Positions 20,563 through 32,256 are shown, counted from the stretch's first letter. The stretch: 64,000 bases of DNA from Bathynomus jamesi (GCA_023014485.1 JAJOZX010001728.1:230001-294000); one strand, 5' to 3'. The notes: generated from the letters alone by a model not told the origin. Program-made: numbers and translations.

Positions 20563-22866
20563 ATGGCTACCGCTACAACTAGAAGATCGGTTACGTGTCC
20601 AATATTTGGTGCTGGGAAAGATTTGAATTTGCGATGTTTTCCCACATGTGAAGATGTGATGCAATACTACCATCATGTGAGAACTGAGTTGAGATCATCA
20701 AAGAAGGAACCTCCATTCAAAGACATCGCCGCTGTGGTCACGGAGAGACTGGAATACTTGTGGAAATTAGCTTCCATTCCAACAGTTTCGACAGCACGGA
20801 TAAATCAAATGTTGAAAAGTTATCGTGATAAAATGGCTAACATCATCAAATCACTGAACGCGAAAAAGAAGAACGAATCGTTACAGAAAAATCTTGAGGC
20901 CTTCAAGAAATCAACTAAGACCACCTTATTTGACATATCGGCTTGTAAATGCCCTGATTGACAAAATGCAGCTGCCCTCGTGAACGACGAGTACCACTGA
21001 AAGAGCAACAGTTTTTACTCGACCAAAGAAGTGATCGCAAAATGGCAATAGGAACTTTGGATGTTGAAACAACAAATAAAAACGAGATGACTCTTGCAAG
21101 AAGATTGGCGATATTGAAACAAGAAGGAATAGCAGAACATCAAGAGCCGTCGACTAGTAAACGACAAGAAACTTCTCAAGAACAACCTTCTTCGTCAGCC
21201 TCTAGTGAAACCGAGGATACATCTATAGAATCATCGTCATCGTATGAACTAACACGAGAGATAAACATGACATGAAGGAAAAAACACGAATGAAACTCCA
21301 GGTACTTGCTGAAGCTTGTGATCGTACGGGCGTCTCAGACAGAGCTGCTTCATTTATTGCTTCTTCGTTGTTAGAGGATGTTGGCTGGATACGAGAAGAT
21401 GATGTCAGTTCAGTGATTGATCGAAATAAGATAAGAAGAGCCAGAAAAAGAGTTCGTTCTGAGCATCAGCAAGATGACAAGATCACGCTACCATTACAGG
21501 GCATTTTCTTTGACGGACGTAAAGAAAAACAATGACACAAGAAGAAATAGACAATGTGAAGCATAGAAGGACTGTGGTAGAAGAGCATATAGTTTTAGTT
21601 CAAGAACCAGAATCCCAGTACATGGGGCATTTCACTCCTGCATCAGGTTCTGCCACTGCAATAACATCAGGTATCATCAACTTTCTAGAGACTAACAATA
21701 TTAGCACGGACGACATTGTGGCTATCGGCTGTGATGGTACCGCAGTGAACACGGGTCGAAAGGGTGGAGCCATTCGTATGATTGAAATGAAACTACAAAG
21801 GCCAGTTCAGTGGATCATATGCCTATTACACGGTAATGAATTATCACTGCGACACCTCATTCAAGACTTGGACGGCAAAACAACTGGGCCAATGGGCTTT
21901 ACTGGACCAGTTGGAAAACAACTGAACGACTGCGAAAAACTTCCAATTACAGAATTCGATGCCATTCCATCTCCCGACATTGACATAGATGATGCCGAGT
22001 TGAGCACTGACCAAAAATATTTGTTAGGCATCTACAGAGCAGTGTCGAGCGGTAGCTGCTCTTCAGCTCTCGCGGCTCGAAATCCAGGTAAGCTGGCGCA
22101 TTCCAGGTGGCTGACAACAGCAAATAGATTTCTGCGCCTCTATGTTTCAACCAGTGAACCCTCCAGCACCTTCAACGAAATTGTGCGATTCATTATCACA
22201 GTTTACGCACCAATTTGGTTTAAGATAAAGAAAAACTCGTTTCACTGAGGGCGCAAAACATTTTTTCGAAATGATGCGTCTCTCTCAGACCATGCCTCAA
22301 AGATCTAAGACAATCGCCAACAAAGTCCTCCGTAGAAATTCTTCTTTGCTCACCCAGAAATATTTTGATCTCCATGCTACATGCCGATGAGCAACACATA
22401 AGAGAATTGGGATGGAGAAGAATATTAAAAGCACGATCAAAACAATCACCAGCGGGGGAAATTCGAGCCTTCGCCATGCCTGAGCTGCTCTACGATAGTC
22501 AAAACTATTACGAAATGATCAACTGGCAAACGGCTGAGGTGACCGAACCCCCGTTACAAAAACAATACCTGATACCGAATAAAAGAGTTTGTTGAGACGG
22601 GAGACCAGCCTGATGGACTGATCCCACTATTCCCTTGTCATACTCAAGCGGTCGAGAGACTCCTCAAATTAGTAACCGAAGCCTCTGCCAGTGTAAGTGG
22701 AATAGAAGAGAGGGACGGATTCATCCGCTCCCGTCTTCACTCCCGAACAAAAATTCCACGATTGATTCTAAGAAAGATTACCGTATGTAAATCGACATGC
22801 AGCCAAAGGAAGGGTGGTTGGGGCTGGATAGGGTGGAATCGACGTACAGCCACCTCCTCGTGGTGA
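20563..22866 (+). pseudogene. Element A transposase-like gene, frameshifted
   Basis: The gene opens at ATGGCTACC, directly after a splice-acceptor-like TTTAATCTTTACAG, as in element B. Frames 20563-20961, 20958-21275, 21272-21535, 21532-22248 and the following region are joined by single-base frameshifts. In order: Cys-rich SACKC...CSC, an acidic/Ser-rich linker, GIFFDGRK, IGCDGTAVNTG, LSTDQKYL, HSRWLTTANRFLRLYVS, APIWFKIKK, VTEPPL and CHTQAVERLLKLVTEAS. All but the linker recur in B. I recall similar uncharacterised proteins in other animals; a nuclease role is inferred from element structure only. Confidence 0.8.
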
Positions 22867-22994
22867 GTTCTGGGTTGCTAATTTTATAAAATTAGCAAGC
22901 GAGGAGCTGTACTTAGTACTTATCGTACTTATAACATCGCATTAACGTAATTATAATCCACATTTAGACTTTTCTCGGGACAGAAGATATTTCT

Positions 22995-23438
22995 CTAGAG
23001 TCATAAAATTTTGCGTGTGTGTTATTTCATGCCTAAGCAACGATATAAATGCTATGGGAAATATATAAATGCATTATTTAAGACAAAGAGCCGATCTGAA
23101 AATATGTATATAAATTACCTATTTTTTCAACTTTGACGTTGTTGCTGGGGGCAAAAGATATTAACGTAGGACAACGCGCTTGGAAGAAACGATCATATGA
23201 GGTCTTTTCATCGACTTTATAGTTATTAGGAATAATTTTGATGCATATTGAAATATTTTAAAAATTATAAGAAAAATACGTTTTTGACTACTAAAATATG
23301 ATTTTCATCGCTCTGCCGGGGGCAGAAGATGATTACCTATTAAGCTAAGATTTTGCAGAGGCTATTTTCTCATGCATGCGCAAGTTTTTGTCTCTATTAG
23401 AATATGGAAATCGAAAAAAATGTAAAATCGATCCACCC

Positions 23439-23440
<2 letters not shown>
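22995..23440 (-). repeat. Right TIR of element A
   Basis: Complement of 19818-20263, ending ATCGATCCACCCTA. Confidence 0.9.
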
Positions 23441-23508
<68 letters not shown>

Positions 23509-23640
23509 GTGAAATGCCCATGCATATATATATATATTTGTAATTTTTTATGTATATATCATTTCCGAAACGAGTTCAGATAAGAAGGCAGACATGCAGA
23601 CAGGCTTGGAAGAAGAGAAAAGATAGAAATTAAAATATAC
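23441..23640. repeat. (TA)n array and spacer
   Basis: TA array at 23442-23505, a second short one near 23526. No gene. Confidence 0.9.
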
Positions 23641-24510
23641 ACAGTCATTCACACTGACAACCTGGTGGATCACCACCCCCTCTCCCTCATGGGGCTAAAT
23701 TCCACACCTGCGTTGCTTCATACGCCATGTAAGTTGGTGCTTCCAAGATTTGTCAGAAATAAGAGACAGCGTTCCGAACTCACATACCTCTAACAAACCT
23801 CCTCCATTCCCATCTACTTGCAGCCACCTCTCATCCATCATCCAGCTCAAGTTCACGCTTACTCACGCGATCATTCACCATGTCCATCCACCTTCTTCTC
23901 GGCCTCCCTCTCCTCCTTCTGTCTTCGCAAACACCATTGTACACTCTTTCACAACTTGGTCATCTTCCATTCTTTCAACATGTCCAAACCACATTAAACC
24001 ATTTTCCTCAATTTTCATTCCACTGACTTCTGAACACCACATTTATCCAGAGCCACACGGTTTCTCATTCCATCAATTCGGCGCACTCCACACATACTTC
24101 TCAAGTTATCCATCTTAACTGCTCTTACCCTTGACTTCTTCCTTTCACGCCATGTAAATGTTTCGCACCCATACAAAAATCTAGGTACTAGGGTTCCTGT
24201 AAACATCTCGCAGCATCTCTATCCAGTCTCTGCTTCCTCACAACCGCTTTCAGCGCACCCACCACCTTTCTCCCTTGATTCACTCTGCTATTAATTTCAT
24301 CCGCACTCGTACCTCTTTTGTTCAAACACATCCTAAATACTTAAAAGGCTCTACCGCCTCTAGTCTTTCACCGTTCACCATCATATGACAGTTGGGATTT
24401 CCCTCACTCTCCACAATCCATAACTTGCTTTTAACCACATTTAACAGTTTTCTTTCACACACCACCACAAAACTCTTCATAGCCTCTTGCATATCACACA
24501 CTCTCTCTGA
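23640..24510 (-). pseudogene. LINE-5, 3' part of a reverse transcriptase
   Basis: The minus strand carries the region after the RT palm: FKYLGCV near 24350, FLYGCETFTWRERKKSRVRA near 24180, MDNLRSMCGVRRIDGMRN near 24100 and WFGHVERMEDD near 23970, then GRPRRRWMD near 23910. This C-terminal pattern belongs to a LINE common in arthropods, including decapods. Stops and a frameshift near 24210 and 24340 break it. The 5' RT palm and endonuclease are absent. Confidence 0.82.
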
Positions 24511-24894
24511 ACAAGTGTATATATATATATATATATTATATATATATATATTATATATATATATATATATAGTATAATGTAATTAGATAATTAAAGAATA
24601 ATTAGTTCGTCGTTTGAGCTTTCGATCAAAACAAATAAATGTCACTGGAAGATATTAATGAAGTTCGTGGTTTTTATTTTAATTAATGAAACGAACAAAT
24701 GATAAATGCTACAATTGCTTGATTATTTGTGCAGTGAGAAAAGTGAATGAATTGTTAATTAAACGTTGATGACAAAAGGACAATTAATATGAATGGATTG
24801 TTGATATTAAATGTTATTCTATCGAAAAACAACGCACGAGAAATTCGTAAACGAATTACAAGAATGCGCGCGATTAAATTGGTTTTTAGTTATT
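24511..24894. other. (TA)n then AT-rich DNA, no gene
   Basis: TA array at 24518-24571, then AT-rich sequence with no coherent frame. Confidence 0.7.
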
Positions 24895-24997
24895 TAAGTC
24901 AAGGAATTTCTTTAAAACCATTAAAACATATTTTTAAATTTAATTATCTAGTTTTTTTAGGGAGAGTCACTTATCCGCCAAAACCAGCGCTCGACTG
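24895..24997 (-). mobile_element. Solo end of the pogo/Tigger family
   Basis: It is the complement of about 15796-15892 (ending CCAGCGCTCGACTG). Only one end is present. A TA array (25003-25064) separates it from mariner copy 2, the same order as at 15766-15796. Confidence 0.85.
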
Positions 24998-24999
24998 AA

Positions 25000-25064
<65 letters not shown>

Positions 25065-25067
<3 letters not shown>

Positions 25068-26399
25068 GGCCACTCAATATATTTCGCCCCACCTTTTTTT
25101 TTTCTTTCCAAGTTTCCTTGTAAGTTCCAGAAATTTTGTACACGAGTAGTTACATACCTTTTTTACAAGTTTTTATTTTTCCACATAGTCTCCATCTTTT
25201 CTACGGCTTTCCTCCACCTCGAAACAAGGGCCTTTATGCCTTGCTGGTAAAAGTCCGCTGGGTTCCGCTCGAGCCACCTCTTAACCTCCTCAACAACCTC
25301 ATCGTCACTCTGAAACTTTCTTCCACGAATAGCATCCTTCATTGGCCAAAACAAATGGAAGTCTGAAGGTGCCAGATCCGGGCTGTATGGAGGATGGGGT
25401 AACACAGTCAAGCGCAATTTCATGATGGCCTCGCTTGTTTGCAAACTGTTGTGTGATCTTGCGTTATCGTGCAAAAGAAGGACGTCTTCCAATTTTCTCC
25501 CCGGTCGAACTCGCTTTATACGTCTCTGGAGTCTCTGTAAGGTAGCAATATATGTCTCTCAGTTGAGTGTTTGTCCTTTCTTTATAATGTCCTCCAGAAT
25601 CACCCCTTTCATGTCGCAGAAGATAGTGACCATAACCTTTCCTGCAGAGGGAGCCATTTTGAACTTTTTCTTGCGTGAGGAGTCTGCGTGATGCCACTCC
25701 ATGGATTGACGTTTTGTTTCAGGTTCAAAGTGGTATACCCAAGTCTCATCCCCAGTTACAGTTCGTGAAAGGAAGTCATCCCCTTCTGTCTCGTATCGAA
25801 TCCTTTAGGATTGGGCTTTGTGATCTTCAGTCAGTTCGCGAGGAACAAACCATGAACACACTTTTGAGTATCCCAGTTGCTGAATTATCGTATTCACACT
25901 TCCTTCACTAATTCCTAGCTCCAGTGATAGCTCCTTGTATGTGACTCGCCGATTTGATCGAATGATGTTCTTAGCACGTTGCACAGTGCGAGATGTCACA
26001 GCCGATGCCGGGCGCCCGCTGTGTGGCTCATCATCGAGGCTGGCTCTCCCTCTCTCCGATGATCTCACACGTTTAGACCGGCGTCCATCTATGTTTCGAT
26101 GAACAACAGCATCTCCATAAATGTTTTGTAGACGTTTGTGAATATTTCCAACTGTTTCCTTCTCTGCGGTTAAGAACTCGATAACAGCTCTCTGTTTACG
26201 ACGCACATCACTGTCAGATGCCATTTTCGAAACTGCGTTAACCATCAGTTTTATACAAGGAGGAGATGTTCAAACTGGAAAAATCCGGTTATGTGAAGCG
26301 CCGAAAGTTCAAACTTACGGCCCAAAATACATTTCAGCCAAATGGCCTATTATTTAGTTGATTAAAAAGGGTAGGGCAAAATATATTGAGTGCCCCTAG
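25065..26399 (-). mobile_element. DD34D mariner, copy 2
   Basis: TIRs GGGCCACTCAATATATTTCGCCCCACC (left) and, as complement, GGGGCACTCAATATATTTTGCCCTACC (right). Same family as 14405-15765 in inverse orientation. The right end is inserted at the 5' edge of LINE-6. Confidence 0.9.
25163..26245 (-). pseudogene. Mariner transposase copy 2, internal deletion and frameshifts
   Basis: The N-terminal 146 residues (MVNAVSKMASDSDVRRK...) are open through ELSLELGISEGSVNTIIQQ. A small deletion after DHKAQ, just before the first catalytic aspartate, throws the frame. The C-terminal part restarts in another frame with LLLHDNARSH (second D) and SPDLAPSDFHLF (third D), spaced 34. Here Trp is retained after DET, unlike copy 1. 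The two copies therefore carry different lesions. Confidence 0.9.
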
Positions 26400-26402
26400 T
26401 AT

Positions 26403-26798
26403 GTGCCTTTTCAGGCAGTTGATAATGAAGAAGATTACCTCATTAAATTGGGGCAGGTCAGCAGTATTATTGATGAGTTGGATACGACATGTGTAGCTAT
26501 TATTAGTGACTTTAATGCTAATGTGCTTAATGATAATTCTTTGTTTAGCAACCACTTAAAAGCCTTCTGTAAAGATAATACTTTACCCTTTCATCCATGT
26601 GTAGTCTTCCTGCTGAGAGCTTTACTTATGTTAGTGATAGTTGGCACTCCACCTCATGGTTGGATCATTGTATTTGTACACCTGATGCAAATAGGCAGTT
26701 CTGTATATGGCAGTTTTGTACTCCTATGCTAGTTCTGACCACATGCCCTTATTAATTGAGTTTGACAGTAATTGTATTCCAATGTTATCAACAGGTAA
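26403..26798 (+). pseudogene. LINE-6 endonuclease fragment
   Basis: YLIKLGQVSSIIDELDTTCV leads to the nuclease motif IISDFNANVL (usual GDFNA). Frameshifts near 26590 and 26640 scramble the following SDSWHSTSWLDHCI block. It is truncated at 26400 by mariner copy 2 and interrupted at 26807 by element B. Confidence 0.8.
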
Positions 26799-26807
26799 AT
26801 GATACAC

Positions 26808-29800
26808 TAGGGTGTGTCAATTTTAGTAAAATCAACAATTCAAAAACTACTAATGCTCAAATGATGTCATATTATCTAGCAAACTTAGAAATATCTTTAG
26901 TGTTGTTTAAAAAAGCCATTTACCTACTTATATTTGACCATAAAGGTTTGAAATATAACCTAAATATGACTGTAGCATCGTATATCAATGTGCCATTGAT
27001 ATGAGTGATCAACTTTGGTTATTTTTGGTGTGCAGCATGGTTTCTAAGTTTCATAGTCACAAATGCTGGAGTTTTTATTGTGAATGCATGTTTTCCTTCC
27101 TTTTTGACAATTTTCATTACTTCGTAATGTAAATACTGTGTAATTCAAATTATTCGAAATGTTATGTGTAACCCAAACTTTCTGTATATTTTGATATGAT
27201 AGATATATAAAATTGTCATTACTTTGAATAATTAAGTCTTATACCTATAACAACACAACCTTTTATCTGAGCTTATAGGAAGATATTAAGAATTTCAATT
27301 AACTTAATTTTATGTAATCATAATCAATAGGCCTATCCAAATTTCAATGGCATTTCTTTTGTTCACAGGTCCACAGGATGAGTCAGAAAGAAATCAGAAC
27401 TCGAAGCAAATCAAGTTGTCACCTAAGTCATTTGGTGGGGACTGGGAGGGAACTTCCCCCTGCTGAGCTGCCCACGGCCAGAGATCTGCTGAGGTATGGT
27501 TTCTTGAGGAGAGAAATGAGTGAGGAAGACAGGAGGAATTAACCAGTTAATGACCTGATTAACAACGGCATTGTTCCACGGTTACTGGCTCAGTGGAGAA
27601 AGGCCAACGCTCTATTCATAGGACCTGCAATCAACACTGAGGTCAGGATCAGGGCTAAAGTGAAGGCACTGTGGGATGAGGCAGTGAAGGTGTCCATTGG
27701 CAATGTGAAGCTAGAGGTCAAAGATAGGTTCATGATGAAACTGGACAAATTGGTGGACATCCTGACCTGTCACTGTGTGATCAGGAGCTGCAGTGAGCTT
27801 GGGTGCAACCCTGTCTGCAACAGTGAGGTTCACATTGACTGCAGCTGCAGGAGCGAGCAGAAGATACCAGTGCAGGAGCTTCCCTTCATTAAAGGTCAGA
27901 GAGAAAAGATGGGCAGTGTGGGGGCACACCAGATGGGTCTAGCTGATCACCCTGAGGCCAGGAGACAAGAAGCAGTGCTGCAGAGACAGGAGCAGAGAAG
28001 GAAGGCTGAGGAGAAGAGGAGGAGGAAGACAGAGGAGTCAGCCAAGAAAGAGAGGAGTTGAGGGAGGAGTCACTGCTGGAGATGGAGTTGGAGGAGACTG
28101 GAGGAGGCAGGGAGGAGATAGAGGAGGACGAAGACTTCATACCAGAGGCTGCGACAACTTCTTCCCTGCCTGTGGCTAAGAAGAAGAAATACAACACTGA
28201 AGATATCACCAACATAGCTCTGGCTAGCTTGAGACATCACACTGGGCTGAGAGAGACTGCAGAGATTGCCACTGCTGCCTGGGTTGATGCTGGTCTTATC
28301 ACAGAGTTTGACACAGCACTGGTGATTGACCACAACAAGGTGAGGAGGGCTCAGAAGAGACTGACTAAGGAGCTGGTCAAGAAGTTTGATGAAGAGATTA
28401 GGGAAATGGCATCACCTGTATCTTCTTTGATGGGAAAAGAGATGACACCAAAGTGATGATGGAAGCTGAGAGCAGTGACAGGCAGTTTCCTGGCCTCATT
28501 AAGGAGTAACACTACACAGTGTGCAATGAACCAGGTAGGAAATATTTGTGGCATTTTGTGCCAGAGGAAGCTGCAGAGGAGAGAAATCATGCTGAGGTCA
28601 TTGCTGATCAACTGGTGAACTGGCTAAGAGAGAGAGAGTTGCAGACCAGACCCTTTTGGCTATAGGAGGTGATAGTACTAATGTGAATACTGGCTGGGAG
28701 GGAGGAGTAATGCATTATGTGGAGGCCAAGCTTAGCAGGAAGTTGGTGTGGATTGTCTGTGACTTGCAGACTGGGGAGCTGAGTCTCAGTCACCTGGTGA
28801 CTGCACTGGATGGCAAGACATTGAGCAACAACAAGTGGTCTGGGCCCCTAGGGAAGATGTTAGACACTGCCACTGAGCTGGAGATCAACCCAAACTTCAC
28901 GAGGATCACTGTTGGTCCTCCTCTACCCCATCTCAGTCAGGAGGTAGTCAAGGACCTCAGCACAGACCAATCATATGACTACAGAATGATCACTGCCATC
29001 AGATTGGGAGGGGTACCTCAGAGTCCAGCTCTCCTGGAGATTGGGCCAGTCTGTCACAGTAGGTGGGTCACCACGGCTCTAAGGTTCTGTAGATTGTGGA
29101 TTTCCAAACATGGGCTGAAGGGTAGGAACCTGAAGAATCTGAGGATAACTGTGGAATTCATAGTGGAAGTCTACATGCCAAACTGGTTCAACATCAAGTT
29201 AAATCACAGCTGGGTGGAGGGTCCCAGGCATGTACTGTACCAGCTGGAGCTGCTCAGAAGTCAGAAGAAGGAGGTGATAGGAATAGTGATGCCTACAGTG
29301 AAGAGATCATCCTGGTATGCACACTCTGAGGCTGTGCTCCAGGCCATGCTGTGCAGTGAGGTGGAGGAGGAGAGGAGGGAGGCAGTGAAGAGGATACTGG
29401 AAATCAGAGGTGAAGGAGATGAGGGCACACAGGTACGAAACTGCAGTGTCAGACCCAGGAAGACTCCTGACATCAACCCAGATGCCACCAAACTCTCGGA
29501 CCTTATTAACCGGAACTCTGGCGTGACTGAGCCTCCTCTGACCTGCTCCCTCACCACTGCTGCAATCAAGGAGTTTCTGGATAGACCAATGGAAGTTCCT
29601 GCATGGCCCTCACACACACAGTCAGTAGAGAGGTGTGTAAGGATGATAACTGAAGCAGCACAACATGTTTACTCACAAGAGAGGAGGGAGGCGTACATCA
29701 GTGGCCAGGTGGCCAGTAGGGAGCTCATGTCCAGGAACAAGAGCAAGGCAGACATGGCATCCTTGGCAAAGTTCAAGAAACCTATCTATATTTCTAAGTT

Positions 29801-30057
29801 TTAATATTGAAATACAATCAAAATGTCTTTAAGTGTATGTAATGTATGTAAAATGTAGTTATATACAATAAAAAAAATACTTGCAAAAATGGCCGATTTT
29901 TCGTAAACTTCAACTTCAAATATAAGTAGCTAGGAGTGGTCAAGTCTGGATTTTAAAGCCATATTTCGATTTAGCACATAAAAATGCATCATTTGGTCAC
30001 TAGTATTCTTTGAAAATCTAAAGATTTCACCTTGATCCCTAAAATTGACACACCCTA
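26808..30057 (+). mobile_element. Element B: DNA transposon, paralogue of A, 9-bp target duplication
   Basis: The 19-bp terminal inverted repeat TAGGGTGTGTCAATTTTAG is exact at both ends. ATGATACAC flanks it on both sides (26799-26807 and 30058-30066). Removing B plus one copy rejoins LINE-6. Subterminal words (CTACTTATATTTGA, CAAATGATG) are mirrored at both ends although the long TIR of A is absent. It encodes a homologue of the element A protein. Confidence 0.9.
27378..29804 (+). pseudogene. Element B transposase-like gene, nearly intact
   Basis: The start ATGAGTCAG follows TTCTTTTGTTCACAG, an acceptor-like site. One frame runs 27378-28061 apart from a single TAA at 27540-27542. It holds LPTARDLLRYGFL, CHCVIRSCSELGC and CSC-type cysteine clusters. 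A frameshift leads into a Glu-rich segment (28058-28456) with LRHHTGLRETA. After further lesions near 28450, 28508 and 28650 comes a 382-residue frame (28656-29804): IGGDSTNVNTG, LSTDQSYDY, CHSRWVTTALRFCRLW, YMPNWFNIK, VTEPPL, PSHTQSVERCVRMITEAAQ. These blocks match element A. Codon use is markedly more GC-rich than the flanking LINE. Confidence 0.82.
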
Positions 30058-30059
30058 AT

Positions 30060-30540
30060 GATACACGTAAAGGGAAGTTAGACTGGTCCAAAGTTGATGA
30101 TGAGGGCAAACAACAGTATTGTAATAAGCCTGATGTATTGCTAAGTAATATATGTATCCCTAATGATGCTCTAGCTTGTCAGGACATAAACTGTAAAATT
30201 CAAACACGTATTTTGGAATTTAAAGACATGTATGAACAAATTGTTTCCTCTCTTAATAATGCTAGCCTAGACTTAAATACCTTTAGAAGAAAAAAATATA
30301 CATGTAGAGCTGGCTGGAGCGATTATGTGGCTGAACTTCATAATGCATCCAGAGATGCTTTTTTAATGTGGTGCGAACAAGGGAAACCAAAGGAAGGCCC
30401 TGTATTACAACAAAAACAGAGGGCTAATGCCAGGTTCAAGTATGCATTAAGATATAAAAAAATCATGAGGATGAGTTAAGCAGGGATGCTCTGGCTAGAA
30501 AGCTTGACAGTAAGAATCCAAGAAACTTTTAGGAAGAATT
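30060..30540 (+). pseudogene. LINE-6 linker between endonuclease and RT
   Basis: A 140-residue frame starting at the B junction: KLDWSKVDDEGKQQY, then NDALACQDINCKIQ and a basic stretch ending KYALRYKKIMR. This linker has no catalytic motifs. It terminates with TAA at 30477. Confidence 0.75.
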
Positions 30541-30547
30541 AAAAACA

Positions 30548-31258
30548 ATGAATAATAATGTAATGTCCCTCCCTGTTAATACTGCAAATGTAACTGGGAC
30601 TGAGAATATAGTCAAATTATGGAAGGAACACTACAGTGAGTTATTCAACTCTGTACATAAGAACAATACTGTTAATTGTGATGTTACCTATAGTCCAGAT
30701 ATAAGAGTTAGTGTATTTGAGACTAAACAGGCCATGAAATGTTTAGATTGTAACAAATCACGTGGTATTGATGGTATTTCTGCTGAGCATCTGAAATTTA
30801 GTAGTGACAGATTAGTGCCTCTGTTAGCTTTGTGCTTTATGTTTACTAATACATGGTGTTTTGCTGGATACAATGTTATCCGTTGTTTTGGTGCCAGTAC
30901 TAAAAGATAAAAAGGGTAAAATCAACAGTAAAGATAACTATAGGCCAATAACCTCGGCCAGTATTATGTCAAAGGTGTTTGAAGTCTAAGTCTACTCATT
31001 AATAGACTTGAATGTTACCTGTATATTAGTGATAACCAAATTGGTTTAAAAAAGAAACACAGTACTGATATGTGTGCGTATGCCGTGAAGGAAATGGTCT
31101 GTAAATACCAAACTCTAGATGCTAATGTATTTTTGTGTTTCCTGGATGCCTCTAAGGCATTTGATCGTGTTAATCATGACAAATTATTCATGAAACTTGT
31201 AAATCGTAATGTACTTGCCACCTGGTTACTTGGTCCGTATATTAATAGACTGGTATAA
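30548..31258 (+). pseudogene. LINE-6 reverse transcriptase, N-terminal half
   Basis: The frame 30548-30910 has SRGIDGISAEHLKF (RT block 1). The NYRPIT block around 30940 is in a shifted frame. The frame 31070-31258 carries palm motif A, FLDASKAFDRVNHDKLF. Several frameshifts separate the parts. Confidence 0.83.
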
Positions 31259-31299
31259 TCACCAGACAATGATTGTAAGATGGGGTGGGGTTAATTCAG

Positions 31300-32136
31300 A
31301 GCCATTCCCTGTGTCAGGCAGGGAGGGATATTATCCCCCTACTTATTCAATGTTTATATGAATAATATATCTGTTGTGCTGAACACCAGTAAAATAGGCT
31401 GCTATATTGGTACAATGATTGTTAATCATCTGATGTATGCAGATGATCTAGTTCTTACTTCTCCATCTGTAAAAGGGCTCAGTACACTTTTGAAGGTGTG
31501 TGAAAGGTATGGGAAGGATAACGGCATAACATATAATCCTGCTAAAAGTCATGTTATGATTATGAGGACTAAGGCCTACAAATATATAAAATTTCCTGAA
31601 TTGCAATTGAATGGTATGGTGCTGTCAGAAGTAACTCGGACTAAGTATCTTGGCCACATACTAACTGATAGTCTTTCAGATGACTGTGATATTCTAAGGC
31701 AATGTAGACAATTATATGCTCAGGGAAATACTTTGATTAGAAAATTTCATATGTGTACAACTGTACATTAGATGTTTAGTTGATTTTGTTCAAACCTTTT
31801 TGTACTCCAATGTATACAGCTCATTTGTGGTGGAACTACAGGATGTATAATTTGAGAAAATTATATGTTGCATATAATAATATTTTTAGTTTATTAAGAA
31901 CTCCAAGATTTATAAATGGTGCTCCTTCTAGTGCCAGTATGCTGTTTGTAGTCAATAAGGTGCTTAACTATGCCAGTGTCATTCGCAATTTTGTATTTAG
32001 ACTTATCACTAGGCTTGGTGAGTCAGTCAATAAGATAATAGAAGTCATGGTTAGTGGACTGGTCTCCAATATGCTTTATAAATCTCAAATCTGGAAGCAT
32101 TGGCGTAGGCAACTGTATATTCATTATGCACAGTGA
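31300..32136 (+). pseudogene. LINE-6 RT catalytic box and C-terminal domain
   Basis: GRE-type turn and SPYLFN near 31320, then 31358-31771 with the catalytic VNHLMYADDLVL, ITYNPAKSHVMIM and RTKYLGHILTD. After a frameshift at 31771 the frame 31780-32136 has YNNIFSLLRTPRFINGAPSS, the usual C-terminal region. The YADD box itself is intact. Confidence 0.85.
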
Positions 32137-32256
32137 TTCACTGGCCTACTTAGTCAGTGCTCCAGACAACTATCTCTTAATCTTCTATGGACCACTTGTA
32201 TAATGTTTGTACCTGTTGAGTCTGAAATAAAGTGTTTGTTTGTTTGTTCGTTTGTA

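Larger units (their letters stand above)
19818..23440 (+). mobile_element. Element A: DNA transposon with 446-bp TIRs, superfamily unassigned
   Basis: The first 446 bp (from TAGGGTGGATCGATTTTAC) and the last 446 bp are near-identical inverted repeats differing at only a handful of positions. Between them lies a broken transposase-like gene homologous to the one in element B. Both elements end in TAGGGTG. Target duplication could not be read because the flanks are TA repeats. Long TIRs recall Mutator-like elements, but no MULE motif is evident. Confidence 0.88.
26400..32256 (+). mobile_element. LINE-6, non-LTR retrotransposon split by element B
   Basis: The 5' part (26400-26807) codes the end of an endonuclease. 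The 3' part (30058-32256) codes linker, RT and C-terminal domain. The 3' end has AATAAA near 32225 and a (GTTT)n tail. Element B lies exactly between with a 9-bp target duplication. Clade not assigned. Confidence 0.88.

Noticed and set aside
20958..21535. ATGA/TTGA stop-start overlaps between consecutive frames, resembling an operon with translational coupling
   Set aside because: The pieces are one transposase-like protein by comparison with element B; each overlap is a frameshift from a single-base indel.
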